DNA from: Chitinibacter sp. GC72
GTDB lineage: Bacteria; Pseudomonadota; Gammaproteobacteria; Burkholderiales; Chitinibacteraceae
Length of the DNA stretch: 64,000 nucleotides
Direction of reading: 5' to 3'
Assembly (NCBI RefSeq): GCF_009760905.1
Contig: NZ_VIRW01000011.1
Location: 35,121 to 99,120, forward strand
The notes beneath the pieces are model-generated. The model saw nothing but the letters and a program-made list of their open reading frames with translations, had not been told where the DNA came from and did not search any database. Positions 24,820 through 35,908 of this stretch are shown one piece after another. The translations under genes were made by a program, and so were the position numbers. Position 1 is the first letter of the stretch, and every line of letters begins with the position of its first letter.

Positions 24820-25755
24820 GTGCGAAAAAAACGCTTGTTAATTATTGGTTGCGGTGACGTTATTCGGCGGGCGCTGCCCTGGCTGCTGCAGCGCTTCAAG
24901 GTGTATGCCACTGCACGCAGCACTGGTAAAGCGCTGCAGCTGCATACCCTGGGCATCCACCCCATCATCGCCGATCTGGATCAGCGCCGGACTTTATCGC
25001 GCCTGGCAGGTCTGGCCGATCTGATTATCCACAGCACGCCACCGGGCGAAGACAAAGCTGACCTGCGCACTCGCCGCCTGCTGGCGACGCTCTCGCTGCC
25101 GCGAACCTGCGGCGCGCTCGCCCCGCAAAACGCGATTTTAGCACAGCGCCGCATCGTCTATATCAGCACCAGCGGGGTTTACGGCGACCATGGCGGCGCG
25201 TGGATTGATGAAACTTCGCCGCAGCTGGCCAGCACTGGCCGCGCCCTGCGCCGCATCAACGCGGAGAATCAGTTACGGCAATGGGCACAGACTCGATCAG
25301 CGCCGCGCCGCGTGTGCCTGCTGCGCGCGCCGGGGATCTATGCGCTCGATCGCCTGCCCACTGCGCGTATTGCGCGGGGCGAGCTCGGCATCATCGCCAG
25401 CGAAGATAGCGTCAGCAATCATATTCATGCCAATGATCTGGCGCATGCCGTCTGCCTGGCGCTGTTTCGCGGCCTGCCGCAGCGTAGCTACAATATTGTC
25501 GACGATGCACCGCACACGATGAGCGAGTGGTTTGACCAAGTTGCCGACTTTACCACCCTGCCCCGCGTGCCCAAGCTCAGCCGCCAAACTGCGCAAAGCC
25601 AGCTCTCGCCAACGATGTGGTCGTATATGAATGAGTCACGGCGGCTGAGTAATCAGCGCGCCAAACGTGAATTGCGCTGGCGGCTGCGATACCCGACGAC
25701 TGAAGCGTTCTTCCACGCCAATCAAGGCAGGTATATTGCTACGAGCAAATACTAG
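24820..25755 (+). CDS. NAD-dependent epimerase/dehydratase family protein
   Basis: About 311 residues from GTG 24820; ATG 24781 would overlap the divergent reductase start. The N-terminal Rossmann motif is KRLLIIGCGDVIRRALPWLL. Then come LADLIIHSTPPGE, VYISTSGVYGDHGGAWIDE with the Ser-Gly-Val-Tyr-Gly segment, and RAPGIYALDRLP. The C-terminal part (NIVDDAPHTMSEWFDQV) is the atypical SDR type seen in YeeZ-like proteins. No substrate can be given. The two genes share a very short divergent region, so their promoters must lie inside each other's coding ends. Confidence 0.8.
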   Translation: MRKKRLLIIGCGDVIRRALPWLLQRFKVYATARSTGKALQLHTLGIHPIIADLDQRRTLSRLAGLADLIIHSTPPGEDKADLRTRRLLATLSLPRTCGALAPQNAILAQRRIVYISTSGVYGDHGGAWIDETSPQLASTGRALRRINAENQLRQWAQTRSAPRRVCLLRAPGIYALDRLPTARIARGELGIIASEDSVSNHIHANDLAHAVCLALFRGLPQRSYNIVDDAPHTMSEWFDQVADFTTLPRVPKLSRQTAQSQLSPTMWSYMNESRRLSNQRAKRELRWRLRYPTTEAFFHANQGRYIATSKY

Positions 25756-25779
25756 ATTGATCTGCTGCCATATACCCTA

Positions 25780-26229
25780 TCAAGACCAGAAGCGCTCCAG
25801 CCAGCTTTTCTTGTGCCAGCTTTTTTGCGCGCCGCGTGACAGGAAATGCTCCACATAGCGCTGATCACCTTCCATGATGTGATTGGTCAGCCAATTGCGC
25901 AGAAAATGCAGTAGCTCGAACGACACCGCTTCGCCATTATTCAGCCGCGCTTGCAAATCGTTCATCTGGCTGATCAGGTCTTCGTGGTGTGCTTTGTGCG
26001 TCTCGTATTCGGGGTAGCCCAAAATGCGCATCAGGCTCTCTTCTACCGTAAAGTGGGTGCGGGTGTAATCGGCCAGCCGCTGCAGCACGGCAATCGAGGC
26101 ATCACGGCCATGGTGGTGGCGGATCGCATCGTGCAATTCATTGAGCAGGTTGACCAGCACTTTGTGTTGTTCGTCGATTTCCTGAATGCCAACCGACAAC
26201 GATTCATTCCATTCGATAAGCAGGCTCAT
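25780..26229 (-). CDS. Bacteriohemerythrin
   Basis: 149 residues, a four-helix bundle O2-binding protein with a di-iron centre. The ligand pattern is complete: GIQEIDEQHKVLV (His), RTHFTVEESLM (His and Glu), HKAHHEDL (His residues) and LTNHIMEGDQRYVEHF (His and Asp). The N-terminal IEWNESLSVGI is the standard start. It probably stores or senses oxygen. It lies alone with its own stop just before a gap; the start has a weak ribosome site. The last residues (KSWHKKSWLERFWS) form a basic Trp-rich tail. Confidence 0.92.
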   Translation of the reverse strand: MSLLIEWNESLSVGIQEIDEQHKVLVNLLNELHDAIRHHHGRDASIAVLQRLADYTRTHFTVEESLMRILGYPEYETHKAHHEDLISQMNDLQARLNNGEAVSFELLHFLRNWLTNHIMEGDQRYVEHFLSRGAQKSWHKKSWLERFWS

Positions 26230-26353
26230 ACTCGTACTCCTTACCAGTCAACGCTGGCTATTGTGTAGCCTGCATACTGCCCAGAGCACCAAGTACCATT
26301 TTGATTTGCATCAAACAAAGCGCCAGATCAGCCCATTCCGTGGCAAGGTCTTG

Positions 26354-27712
26354 CTACAACACGCCAGCCAGCTCGCGCTCCAGCACGGTTTTGAGCGCAG
26401 CAAAGCACGCTGGGTCGATCGCGTTGCCGACCATGCCGGACATGATCTCGATGGTTTTTTCCGGTGAATTGGCCGCGTGATATGGGCGCTCGGCGCTGAT
26501 GGCATCAAAAATATCGGCCACGGTGATAATGCGCGTTTCCAGCCGGATATCGGGCGCACTCAGGCGGCGGGGATAGCCATTGCCGTCCAGCCGTTCGTGA
26601 TGCGCGCCGGCGACAAAGGCCAAGTCGGCAAACTGGGCAATTTTGCCCAGAATCTCCTCGCTTAAACGTGCATGCTGCTGAATGGCGCGGAACTCGTCGT
26701 CGGTCAGCTTGCCCGGTTTTTCCAGAATGGCGCTGCTCACGCCCAGCTTGCCGACATCGTGCAATAGCGCAGCGCGTTTGACCCAATTACGGCGCCGGTC
26801 ATCAAAACCCAGCTCCTGCGCGATCAGATCGGCATAAAAACCGACGCGCTCGCTGTGGCCGGCGGTAAACGGGCTTTTGGCGTCAACCACCTGGCCAAAA
26901 GCCGAGGCGATTTCGTCCATGTAGTCATCATCGAGCGGCACGGTAAATTGTGCAGGCTCAAGCTCAAGCACGGCTTGCGCGATCTGCGGGTCAGCCAGCG
27001 TTTGCCAGAACGTATCGTCAAGGGCGACTTTTTCAAACGCCGCCACCAGCAAGGGGTCAAACCAGAAATCGGCACGCTGGCGGATTTCATTCAGCGCAGC
27101 TGCCTTCCCCTCAAGTGGGCCATGCGAAAATTGAAAAACGTCGATCACCTGCGAGAGCAAAGCAATGCGGGCATACAGCGGAATCTGCTCGCCTTGCAAA
27201 CCGTCTGGTCGGCCGCTGCCGTTCCAGTGCTCATCGAGAGAATGAATCCCCAGCGCCACTGATTCGGGGAAACGCAATTGCCGCGCAATCCGCGCGCCGC
27301 GATCACACCGCGTCTGGATCAGCTCGTTGGCGATCGTGTCGCCGTTGCGCATGATATTCAGAATCGCCGTCAGGCGTTTGGTCCAGCTTTCATTGCGCCC
27401 GGTGTGCTCGAACACAAAGCCGAGCACTTGCGAGAGATTGGTGCCGACCAGCTTGAAATCACGTTTAAAGCTCTGATCGTCAGTCAGATACAGCTCGCAA
27501 ATCCGCGCGGCGTTGCTGCTGCAGCCCAGATCTTTGAGCAGCAAGGTGTAATACAGCTCCCACAGCGCCTGCTCACTCATGCCGATCTGCTTGCCGATAT
27601 GCACGCCAATCCAGCAGCAACGCACGCAATGGCCTTCGGGCTGGCCTTCGGTCATATCCAGCGCGTAGGACAACGCGCCCAGGAGTTCCGCCAGTTTCAA
27701 TGATTCGCTCAT
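26354..27712 (-). CDS. HD-GYP domain protein, probable c-di-GMP phosphodiesterase
   Basis: 452 residues. The C-terminal HD-GYP domain has FTAGHSERVG, the metal-binding LLHDVGKLGVSSAIL, then AHHERLDGNGYPRRL with the GYP-type triad. The final segment ADIFDAISAERPYH is typical. The N-terminal half is a second, degenerate HD-like domain (GHCVRCCWIGVHIGKQIGM, then IHSLDEHWNGSGRPDGLQG). Two tandem HD regions occur in a known subset of these proteins. It should hydrolyse cyclic di-GMP and so oppose the GGDEF protein at 39.3 kb. It is not in an obvious operon. Confidence 0.88.
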   Translation of the reverse strand: MSESLKLAELLGALSYALDMTEGQPEGHCVRCCWIGVHIGKQIGMSEQALWELYYTLLLKDLGCSSNAARICELYLTDDQSFKRDFKLVGTNLSQVLGFVFEHTGRNESWTKRLTAILNIMRNGDTIANELIQTRCDRGARIARQLRFPESVALGIHSLDEHWNGSGRPDGLQGEQIPLYARIALLSQVIDVFQFSHGPLEGKAAALNEIRQRADFWFDPLLVAAFEKVALDDTFWQTLADPQIAQAVLELEPAQFTVPLDDDYMDEIASAFGQVVDAKSPFTAGHSERVGFYADLIAQELGFDDRRRNWVKRAALLHDVGKLGVSSAILEKPGKLTDDEFRAIQQHARLSEEILGKIAQFADLAFVAGAHHERLDGNGYPRRLSAPDIRLETRIITVADIFDAISAERPYHAANSPEKTIEIMSGMVGNAIDPACFAALKTVLERELAGVL

Positions 27713-27910
27713 ACACGCACCTTGCTTGTTGAAGTTTCCAGAATAGACAATTGCGCCCAGACGAATCGAGGCGTATTTGCTCCGCCCAAATACATACCAT
27801 CGGTATAGCTCTGTATAAAATATAGAGTAACCGCTACAGAGATATACCCCATATGAAAACAGCGACCCTAGGGTCGCCGTCTGATTGCTCTTGCTTGGTT
27901 TTATTCTGGA

Positions 27911-29077
<1,167 letters not shown>

Positions 29078-29223
29078 TTAACGGCGCACAAGGCCGATGG
29101 CAAGCGCAATATTGCTCAATAAAAACAAAACATTAGGCTAAAAACAGCGAAATAATCTAAAATTGCCAGTGTTCGCTCCCCTAGTGCCCAGCTTTTTTTG
29201 TTCTTTAAGAGTCCTGCCAAACA

Positions 29224-29964
29224 ATGCGCCTGCTCCCCGCCCTTGCCCTTCTCGCCTTCACCGCCACAGCCCATGCTGCGCCCATCAGGATTTGCGCCGA
29301 AAATGACTGGGCGCCATTTTCCTTCAGTCAAAAAGGTCTGGCAGTGGGCGCTTCGGTTGATCTGGTGCGTGCCGCATTTAAAAAAGCCGGCGTAGAAACC
29401 AGCTTTATCAGCGGCAGCTACAATCGCTGCCTGCGGCTGACGCTGGCAGGCCAGTACGACGCGATGCTGGACGTAGGCAAAAACCGGGAACGCACACCGC
29501 AGTTTGTCTGGCCGCAACACCCGTATCTGGTGATGAAGCTGCATCTGATCGCCAATAGCAAGCTTGCAGCTCCTGCCGAGCTGTACTATGGGGTATTGAC
29601 TGGAAAGCGAGTCGGGTTAACGGCTGGATACGAATACCCCGATAAAATGCTCAGCCAGCCCGGCCTGCTGAAAGTGGAGTCGAGCAGCGAGCTGGCCAAT
29701 TTGCGCCAGCTCTCGGCTGGCAATATTGAATTTATGCTGCTTTCGGCAGGCACACTGGCGACATTGAGCAAGCAGCTGGACAAGGCCGAATTAAAGCATA
29801 TTCGCGATTGGGGCCAGATAGACCAGTCGGCACTGTATATTGCTTTCAACCCCAAAGCGGCCAAAGCGCAGCAATGGGCCAGCAGTTTTGATCAGGGCTG
29901 GCAGGACATGCAGAAAAAAGGCGAAGACCAGCAGATTTTCACCCACTGGTCGGCAATGCCTTAA
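29224..29964 (+). CDS. Periplasmic solute-binding protein, SBP_bac_3 type
   Basis: 246 residues with a signal peptide (MRLLPALALLAFTATAHA, cleavage about residue 18). The binding-fold start IRICAENDWAPFSF is typical of polar amino acid binding proteins. Two Cys (CAEN and YNRCLRL) may form a disulfide. No transporter genes are adjacent. In this family such solitary proteins are often sensors or orphan binding proteins. It resembles the second solute-binding protein at 59.6 kb (DDWAPYSY, TRCLRETL), so the two are probable paralogues. Confidence 0.8.
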   Translation: MRLLPALALLAFTATAHAAPIRICAENDWAPFSFSQKGLAVGASVDLVRAAFKKAGVETSFISGSYNRCLRLTLAGQYDAMLDVGKNRERTPQFVWPQHPYLVMKLHLIANSKLAAPAELYYGVLTGKRVGLTAGYEYPDKMLSQPGLLKVESSSELANLRQLSAGNIEFMLLSAGTLATLSKQLDKAELKHIRDWGQIDQSALYIAFNPKAAKAQQWASSFDQGWQDMQKKGEDQQIFTHWSAMP

Positions 29965-29980
29965 GCCTTCAATACCCGCC

Positions 29981-31018
29981 TCAAGCGCCCTGTTCAGGCT
30001 CAAGTAGCATCGAATCACCGTAACTGAAAAAGCGGTACTGCTGCGCTACGGCGTGGGCATACGCCGCACGCATCGTGCCAAAACCGGCAAACGCCGCCAC
30101 CAACATCAGCAAAGTCGATTTGGGCAGGTGGAAATTGGTGATCAAACGATCAACCACTTTGAATTGATAGCCGGGTTTGATAAAGATATTGGTATCGCCC
30201 TCGGGCTCAGCCAGCAAGCCCGTTTGCGACGACGCTTCCAGCGCGCGCAGCGATGTGGTGCCCACCGCGATCACCCGCCGCCCCTGCGCCTTGGCTTCAC
30301 GAATCGCCGCTTGCGTGTCAGCCGGAATCCGGTAGCGCTCGTGATGCATCACGTGCTCGGCAATATTATCCACGCGCACCGGCATAAAAGTGCCAGCACC
30401 GACATGCAGGGTGAGAAAACAGGTTTTTACACCCATTACGCGCAATTGTTCGAGCAAATCATCGGTAAAATGCAAGCCCGCCGTCGGCGCAGCCACCGCG
30501 CCCGGATCGCGCGCGTACACCGTTTGATAGCGCTTGGCGTCTTCCTCATCGGGTACATGGGTAATATACGGTGGCAAGGGCAGCAGGCCGGATTGTTCCA
30601 GAATATCCAGCACGGTTAAATCCGGATGCGCGGCAGAAAAATCGAGCTTGAACAAATCGCCCTGGCGCTCGCTCATTTCGGCAATAAAACCACCCTGAAA
30701 ATGCAGCAGATTGCCGGGCTTGGGCGCTTTAGACGCCTTGATATGCGCCAAAGCCTGATGCTCGCCCAGTACGCGCTCAATCAGGGCCTCGATCTTGCCG
30801 CCACTGACTTTTTCACCAAATAGCCGCGCCTTGATCACCTTGGTGTCGTTAAACACCAGCACATCGCCCGCTTGCAAGAGCGCCGGGAGTTCGGTAAAAA
30901 CCCGATCGTCGAGCGCAGCACCTGCCACATGCAGCAACCGGCTTGCACCCCGGGTTTGTGGGGGGAACTGGGCAATCAGTTGTTCGGGTAAATCGTAATC
31001 AAAATCTGAAATTTGCAT
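29981..31018 (-). CDS. queA: S-adenosylmethionine:tRNA ribosyltransferase-isomerase
   Basis: 345 residues from ATG 31018; an in-frame ATG at 31093 is unlikely. It adds the epoxycyclopentanediol ring in queuosine synthesis. Typical segments are [60 protein letters not shown] and [17 protein letters not shown]. Full length. It belongs to the same pathway as tgt. Confidence 0.96.
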   Translation of the reverse strand: MQISDFDYDLPEQLIAQFPPQTRGASRLLHVAGAALDDRVFTELPALLQAGDVLVFNDTKVIKARLFGEKVSGGKIEALIERVLGEHQALAHIKASKAPKPGNLLHFQGGFIAEMSERQGDLFKLDFSAAHPDLTVLDILEQSGLLPLPPYITHVPDEEDAKRYQTVYARDPGAVAAPTAGLHFTDDLLEQLRVMGVKTCFLTLHVGAGTFMPVRVDNIAEHVMHHERYRIPADTQAAIREAKAQGRRVIAVGTTSLRALEASSQTGLLAEPEGDTNIFIKPGYQFKVVDRLITNFHLPKSTLLMLVAAFAGFGTMRAAYAHAVAQQYRFFSYGDSMLLEPEQGA

Positions 31019-31233
31019 CGCGCACGCACGCCGTAAGCCAGGATAAAAAATCGTCGCGATTATATCAGCAAAACGCCATGTAACCCGCGCCAATCCTCAT
31101 GTAACAGAATTTTTCAAAAGCTTTCAATTGTGTAAGCACCAAGCCAATTAAATATTTTCTCGGCTTTTTCTGGACAAGTTCGCCGAAGTTGCGGCAAACT
31201 CCGACGATTCACAGCGAATATAAGGATTGCTTT

Positions 31234-31686
31234 ATGTCGTCCAACGACAAAATCCTGGTTCTGCACGGCCCCAATCTGAACCTGCTTGGGCTGCGTGAAC
31301 CGCAGCACTATGGCAACGTTACACTTGATTCGATCAACCAAAACCTGGTCGATCTGGGCAAAAGCCATCAAATCGAAGTCAGCACATTCCAGTCCAATCG
31401 CGAATATGAACTGATCGAGCGCATCCACACCGCCTACACCGAAGGTGTATCGTATATCGTGATCAATCCGGCGGCTTTTACCCATACCAGCGTGGCACTG
31501 CGTGACGCACTCTCTGGCGTAAAAATCCCGTTTATTGAAGTGCACTTATCGAATGTGCATGCTCGCGAAGCATTCCGGCATCACTCCTATTTTTCCGATC
31601 TCGCCACTGGCGTGATCTGCGGCCTAGGCGCGCAAGGATATGAGTTCGCACTCACCTTCGCGATCAAGAAGCTCAAAACCCAATAA
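31234..31686 (+). CDS. aroQ: 3-dehydroquinate dehydratase, type II
   Basis: 150 residues from ATG 31234 with AAGGAT upstream. It makes 3-dehydroshikimate in the shikimate pathway. [20 protein letters not shown], the Tyr loop, [17 protein letters not shown], and [19 protein letters not shown] (catalytic His) are all present. It is followed at 58 bp by accB, the usual order in many betaproteobacteria. Confidence 0.96.
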   Translation: MSSNDKILVLHGPNLNLLGLREPQHYGNVTLDSINQNLVDLGKSHQIEVSTFQSNREYELIERIHTAYTEGVSYIVINPAAFTHTSVALRDALSGVKIPFIEVHLSNVHAREAFRHHSYFSDLATGVICGLGAQGYEFALTFAIKKLKTQ

Positions 31687-31744
31687 CACCAATAAGCTTA
31701 TAAAAGCTTTGATCTCCACCTTTATTACAGAGAGGATTGCATCA

Positions 31745-32200
31745 ATGGATCTGCGTAAACTGAAAAAACTCATCGACCTGGTTGAAGAATCGGGCATCGC
31801 CGAACTGGAAGTGACCGAAGGCGAAGAGAAGGTACGCATCACTCGTAGCGTAGCCAACCACGGCTATATGCAAGCCCCTATGCAATATCAAATTCCTGCT
31901 GCACCCGTTGCGGCACCTGCGCCTGCTGCAGCACCTGCAGCCGAAGCTGCTGCGCCAGTTGTTGAAGGCAATGTGCAAAAATCACCGATGGTCGGTACTT
32001 TCTATCGCTCATCCAGCCCTGGCGCGAAGTCTTTCGTTGAAGTGGGTCAGTCGGTGAATGCAGGTGACACGCTATGCATTATCGAAGCGATGAAGCTGCT
32101 CAATGAAATCGAAGCTGAACACTCAGGCGTGATCAAAGCGATTCTGGTAGAAAACGGCCAGCCGGTTGAATACGGCGAACCGATGTTTGTTATTGGCTAA
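31745..32200 (+). CDS. accB: Acetyl-CoA carboxylase biotin carboxyl carrier protein
   Basis: 151 residues from ATG 31745. It starts [20 protein letters not shown], followed by an Ala/Pro-rich hinge and the biotinyl domain with [15 protein letters not shown], whose Lys is biotinylated. It carries the carboxyl group between AccC and AccAD at the first step of fatty acid synthesis. It forms an operon with accC (72 bp apart). Confidence 0.96.
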   Translation: MDLRKLKKLIDLVEESGIAELEVTEGEEKVRITRSVANHGYMQAPMQYQIPAAPVAAPAPAAAPAAEAAAPVVEGNVQKSPMVGTFYRSSSPGAKSFVEVGQSVNAGDTLCIIEAMKLLNEIEAEHSGVIKAILVENGQPVEYGEPMFVIG

Positions 32201-32272
32201 TTCTGTGATGCGTGGTGCGTGAGAGCGACTGCAAGTTGCTTGCACCCAGCTCACTCCTCACGGAGTTTGAAA

Positions 32273-33643
32273 ATGTTTGAAAAAGTATTAATCGCTAACC
32301 GCGGCGAAATTGCTTTGCGTATTTTGCGCGCCTGCCGCGAAATGGGCATCAAAACCGTTGTTGTGCACTCTGAAATTGACCGCGAAGCCAAATATGTCAA
32401 ATTGGCCGACGAATCGGTGTGTATCGGCCCCAATCCTTCCGCGCAAAGCTATTTGAACGTACCGCGTTTGATCGCCGCTGCCGAAGTAACCGGCGCGCAA
32501 GCAATTCACCCCGGTTACGGTTTTCTGTCGGAAAACGCTGACTTTGCGCAGCGCGTTGAAGAATCCGGCTTTGTCTTTATCGGCCCGAAACCCGAATCAA
32601 TCCGCATCATGGGCGATAAAGTTGCCGCCAAAGATGCGATGAAAAAAGCTGGCGTGCCGTGCGTACCTGGCTCGGAAGGCGGTTTACCTGACGACGAAGC
32701 CGAAATTTTGCGCCTCGGTCGCGAAGTCGGCTACCCCGTTATTATCAAGGCCGCTGGCGGTGGCGGTGGCCGCGGGATGCGCGTGGTGCACGCCGAAGAA
32801 GATTTGCTCTCATCGGTGGCACTCACCAAGCAGGAAGCCAATCAGTTCTTTGGTAATCCGATGGTGTATATGGAGAAATTTCTGCAAACGCCGCGTCACG
32901 TTGAGATCCAGATCCTGGCCGACCAGCACGGCAATGCGATTTATCTGGGCGAGCGCGATTGCTCGATGCAGCGCCGTCACCAAAAAGTGATCGAAGAAGC
33001 ACCAGCTCCAGGCGTCACCGAAGAACAACGCCAGCGTATCGGTGAAGCGTGCGCGGCGGCGTGTCGTTTGATTGGCTACCGTGGCGCGGGTACGTTTGAA
33101 TTCCTGTACGAAAACGGTGAATTCTATTTCATCGAAATGAATACCCGCGTTCAGGTTGAGCATCCGGTGACCGAAATGATTACCGGCATCGACATCGTTC
33201 AGGAGCAAATCCGCGTTGCTGCGGGCTTGCCATTGCGTTACACACAGGAAGACGTCAAGCTCAAAGGCCATTCCTTTGAGTGCCGGATTAATGCCGAAGA
33301 CGCACTGAAATTTATTCCAAGCCCAGGCCAAGTCACCAAATGGCATATGCCAGGCGGCCCCGGCGTTCGCGTCGATTCGCACGTGTATCAGGGCTACACG
33401 ATTCCGCCGACGTACGACAGTATGATCGGTAAGATCATCACTTATGGCGATACGCGCGAGCAAGCCATGGCGCGGATGCGGATTGCCTTGTCGGAAATGG
33501 TCGTTGAAGGCATTAAAACCAATATTCCATTGCACCAGCAATTGTTATTGGACAAAGCATTTATCAAAGGTGGCACCAGCATTCATTATCTGGAACACCA
33601 TATGGACGAGATTCGCTTGGCGATTGAAGGCAAAAAAGCTTGA
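32273..33643 (+). CDS. accC: Acetyl-CoA carboxylase biotin carboxylase subunit
   Basis: 456 residues from ATG 32273. It has [18 protein letters not shown], the ATP-grasp loop [13 protein letters not shown], the metal site [15 protein letters not shown] and [13 protein letters not shown] FECRINAED. It carboxylates biotin on AccB using ATP and bicarbonate. A terminator follows, closing the aroQ-accB-accC group. Confidence 0.97.
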   Translation: MFEKVLIANRGEIALRILRACREMGIKTVVVHSEIDREAKYVKLADESVCIGPNPSAQSYLNVPRLIAAAEVTGAQAIHPGYGFLSENADFAQRVEESGFVFIGPKPESIRIMGDKVAAKDAMKKAGVPCVPGSEGGLPDDEAEILRLGREVGYPVIIKAAGGGGGRGMRVVHAEEDLLSSVALTKQEANQFFGNPMVYMEKFLQTPRHVEIQILADQHGNAIYLGERDCSMQRRHQKVIEEAPAPGVTEEQRQRIGEACAAACRLIGYRGAGTFEFLYENGEFYFIEMNTRVQVEHPVTEMITGIDIVQEQIRVAAGLPLRYTQEDVKLKGHSFECRINAEDALKFIPSPGQVTKWHMPGGPGVRVDSHVYQGYTIPPTYDSMIGKIITYGDTREQAMARMRIALSEMVVEGIKTNIPLHQQLLLDKAFIKGGTSIHYLEHHMDEIRLAIEGKKA

Positions 33644-33665
33644 TCAGCACAATTGCAACAATCAC

Positions 33666-33693
33666 AAAAAGGGCAGCTTCGCTGCCCTTTTTT
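33666..33693 (+). terminator. Rho-independent terminator after accC
   Basis: GGGCAGC TTC GCTGCCC (33671-33687), flanked by A residues on the left and six T on the right. A perfect 7-bp stem with a 3-nt loop. Confidence 0.9.
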
Positions 33694-33746
33694 ATTTTCA
33701 TAAACAAAGCATGGGTATATTAACCTAGGTCAATAAAATCAAGATG

Positions 33747-33791
33747 TCTAGACATATACCCCACGAAGGCATCGAACTGATCTAGACATAT
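33747..33791. promoter_or_regulatory. Two direct copies of TCTAGACATAT upstream of the chitinase
   Basis: The 11-mer occurs at 33747-33757 and again at 33781-33791, 34 bp apart (about three helix turns), in the 270-bp leader of the chitinase gene. The TCTAGA core is palindromic. They may be sites for a regulator; no family is recognised. Confidence 0.4.
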
Positions 33792-33959
33792 TTTGCCGCC
33801 AGTTTTATTAGTAAAACATCATTTACTTACACTGAGATTGGATTCATTGTCATCGACTCAAAATCGTCCTAGCATTGCGATTCCTGAATGCAAAGTCAGG
33901 AAACAATAACGGCAATTCATCAGGCCGCCACCAAAAACAACAGGATGGAGTCAACTCAA

Positions 33960-35738
33960 ATGAGTCAACATTTATCAGGAAAGGCCAGCCGCCTTGCGCT
34001 GCTGCTGAGCACAATGCTGCTCGCTGCCACGGTACAAGCGGCAAACTGGCAAGAAGGCACGACGTACACGGCGGGAAACAGTGTCGATTACAATGGTAAA
34101 ACCTATACCGCACTGGTAACGCACACGGCTTTTGCCGGTGCAAACTGGAATCCGGCAGCAACACCTACCTTGTGGAAAGAAACAGGCAGCAGCGCTACTG
34201 CATCGCCAACACCACAGACCACCCTGTGTCCGGTTGCATCGCCACTTCCCCAGCCCACCGAGCAGCTTAAACCGCCTGCGCGCTGGGAACTGATCACGAC
34301 CAATGGCGCCAATAATTGCCCAGTTCAACGCTGGCAGCCTACCTGCCCAACAGGTAGCCCATTTGTCGATGGGGAATGCAAAGTGCCACTCCCTGTAGTC
34401 ACCCCAACAGCCACGCCACATATCACCAGCTCACCGGCAAGCAATAACTGGAATTCTTCAGCGGTCTATACTGCGGGCCAGCGCGTCAGCTACAACGGCT
34501 CGATTTATGAAGCCAAATGGTGGACTCAAGGCGAAGCACCTAGCTCAAGCGATTGGGGTCCATGGAAACTAGTGAGCATGCCTGTCGTCACGGCAACACC
34601 AGCAGTCACACCGACGCCAACTCCTAAAGTAACGCCGATTGGTAGCTGCATTAGTCCAGGCTTTACGCCTGAATGCACGCCAACTCCGGCACCAACAGCT
34701 ACGCCTTATGTGACTGTAGCGCCGAGCCCAACCCCTTGCCCAACCGTCGTTGGCAATGGCGGTTGCAGCACTAGCGGACTACCTAAACACGCGTTGATTG
34801 GTTACTGGCATAACTTCACCAATCCATCGGGTGACACGTATCGCATTCGCGATGTGGCACCGGAATGGGACGTGATCATGATTTCGTTTGCCGACGATGC
34901 GGGCAATGGTGCGGTGGCGTTTAATCTGGACAAAAATGGCGGCACCGAGGCTGAATTTATTGCCGACGTCGCTGCCAAACGGGCACAAGGCAAAAAAGTC
35001 ATCCTTTCACTGGGTGGCCAGGAAGGCCGCATGACGCTGTCGAGCAAGGAAAACGTCACCAACTTCGTCAACAGTCTGCACGCCATCATCACCAAGTACG
35101 GTTTTGACGGTATCGATCTGGATCTGGAAAGCGGTGCCGGTGTTGTGCTGGGTACGCCGATTATCAATAATCTGATCGACGCAGTGAAACAGCTCAAAGC
35201 CAAAGTGGGGCCAAGCTTCTATCTGTCAATGGCACCGGAACATCCATATGTTCAAGGTGGCTACGTGGCTTATTCTGGTATCTGGGGTGCTTATCTGCCC
35301 ATTATTGACGCGCTGCGCGATGATCTGAACATGATCCATGTGCAGTACTACAATAATGGCGGCTTGTGGACACCATACTCGAATGGCGCGCTCAATGAAG
35401 GCACAGTCGATGGCCTAGTTGGCGGTTCATTAATGCTGATCGAAGGCTTTAAAACCGTTGGCGGCACCGGCTGGGAATTCAAAGGCCTGCGTGCTGATCA
35501 AGTCGCTTTTGGCGTACCAAGTGGCCGCAGCTCGGCCAATACCGGCTTTGTGAGCAATCAAGTAGTAACCGATGCACTCACTTGCCTGACGCAGCTGAAA
35601 AACTGCGGCATGGTGAAGCCCAAACAAGCCTACCCGGATTATCGCGGCGTAATGACGTGGTCGATCAACTGGGACAAAAAAGACGGCTACAACTTCTCCA
35701 AACCGACTTCAGCCACGCTGAAGGCACTACCGAAGTAA
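33960..35738 (+). CDS. Secreted GH18 chitinase with two chitin-binding modules
   Basis: 592 residues from ATG 33960, with GGAG upstream and a good signal peptide up to about residue 27 (LALLLSTMLLAATVQA). A first CBM5/12-type module follows (NWQEGTTYTAGNSVDYNGKT), then a Cys-rich Pro/Thr linker and a second CBM5/12 module (NWNSSAVYTAGQRVSYNGSI), then a second Pro/Thr linker with TPTPT repeats. The GH18 barrel follows with IGYWHNF and the catalytic DGIDLDLE at 383-390, Glu390 being the proton donor. It cleaves chitin outside the cell. Chitin use is a hallmark of this bacterial family. ATG 33945 is an alternative start. Confidence 0.93.
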   Translation: MSQHLSGKASRLALLLSTMLLAATVQAANWQEGTTYTAGNSVDYNGKTYTALVTHTAFAGANWNPAATPTLWKETGSSATASPTPQTTLCPVASPLPQPTEQLKPPARWELITTNGANNCPVQRWQPTCPTGSPFVDGECKVPLPVVTPTATPHITSSPASNNWNSSAVYTAGQRVSYNGSIYEAKWWTQGEAPSSSDWGPWKLVSMPVVTATPAVTPTPTPKVTPIGSCISPGFTPECTPTPAPTATPYVTVAPSPTPCPTVVGNGGCSTSGLPKHALIGYWHNFTNPSGDTYRIRDVAPEWDVIMISFADDAGNGAVAFNLDKNGGTEAEFIADVAAKRAQGKKVILSLGGQEGRMTLSSKENVTNFVNSLHAIITKYGFDGIDLDLESGAGVVLGTPIINNLIDAVKQLKAKVGPSFYLSMAPEHPYVQGGYVAYSGIWGAYLPIIDALRDDLNMIHVQYYNNGGLWTPYSNGALNEGTVDGLVGGSLMLIEGFKTVGGTGWEFKGLRADQVAFGVPSGRSSANTGFVSNQVVTDALTCLTQLKNCGMVKPKQAYPDYRGVMTWSINWDKKDGYNFSKPTSATLKALPK

Positions 35739-35908
35739 GCTCTGCTCGATCTGCTGATCTTATTCGTCAAAAGATCAGCAGCGATCAATGATCCCCCGAA
35801 CCCGCCGCGCCCAACAGCGCCGCGGGTTATCTTGTCAGGATGATGAAATACTCATTGAATCCGGCACCAGAAAGCGTTATCGTAACGCATCCAATCACCC
35901 CCATTGCC

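Noticed and set aside
24801..24968. Extended N-terminus of the ferredoxin reductase
   Set aside because: It lies within the divergent epimerase gene, and the ferredoxin domain starts at 24800.
29116..29544. 142-residue frame on the minus strand
   Set aside because: Shadow of the solute-binding protein gene, which has a clear signal peptide and family motif.
32810..33541. 243-residue minus-strand frame inside accC
   Set aside because: Antisense shadow; accC motifs are complete and continuous on the plus strand.
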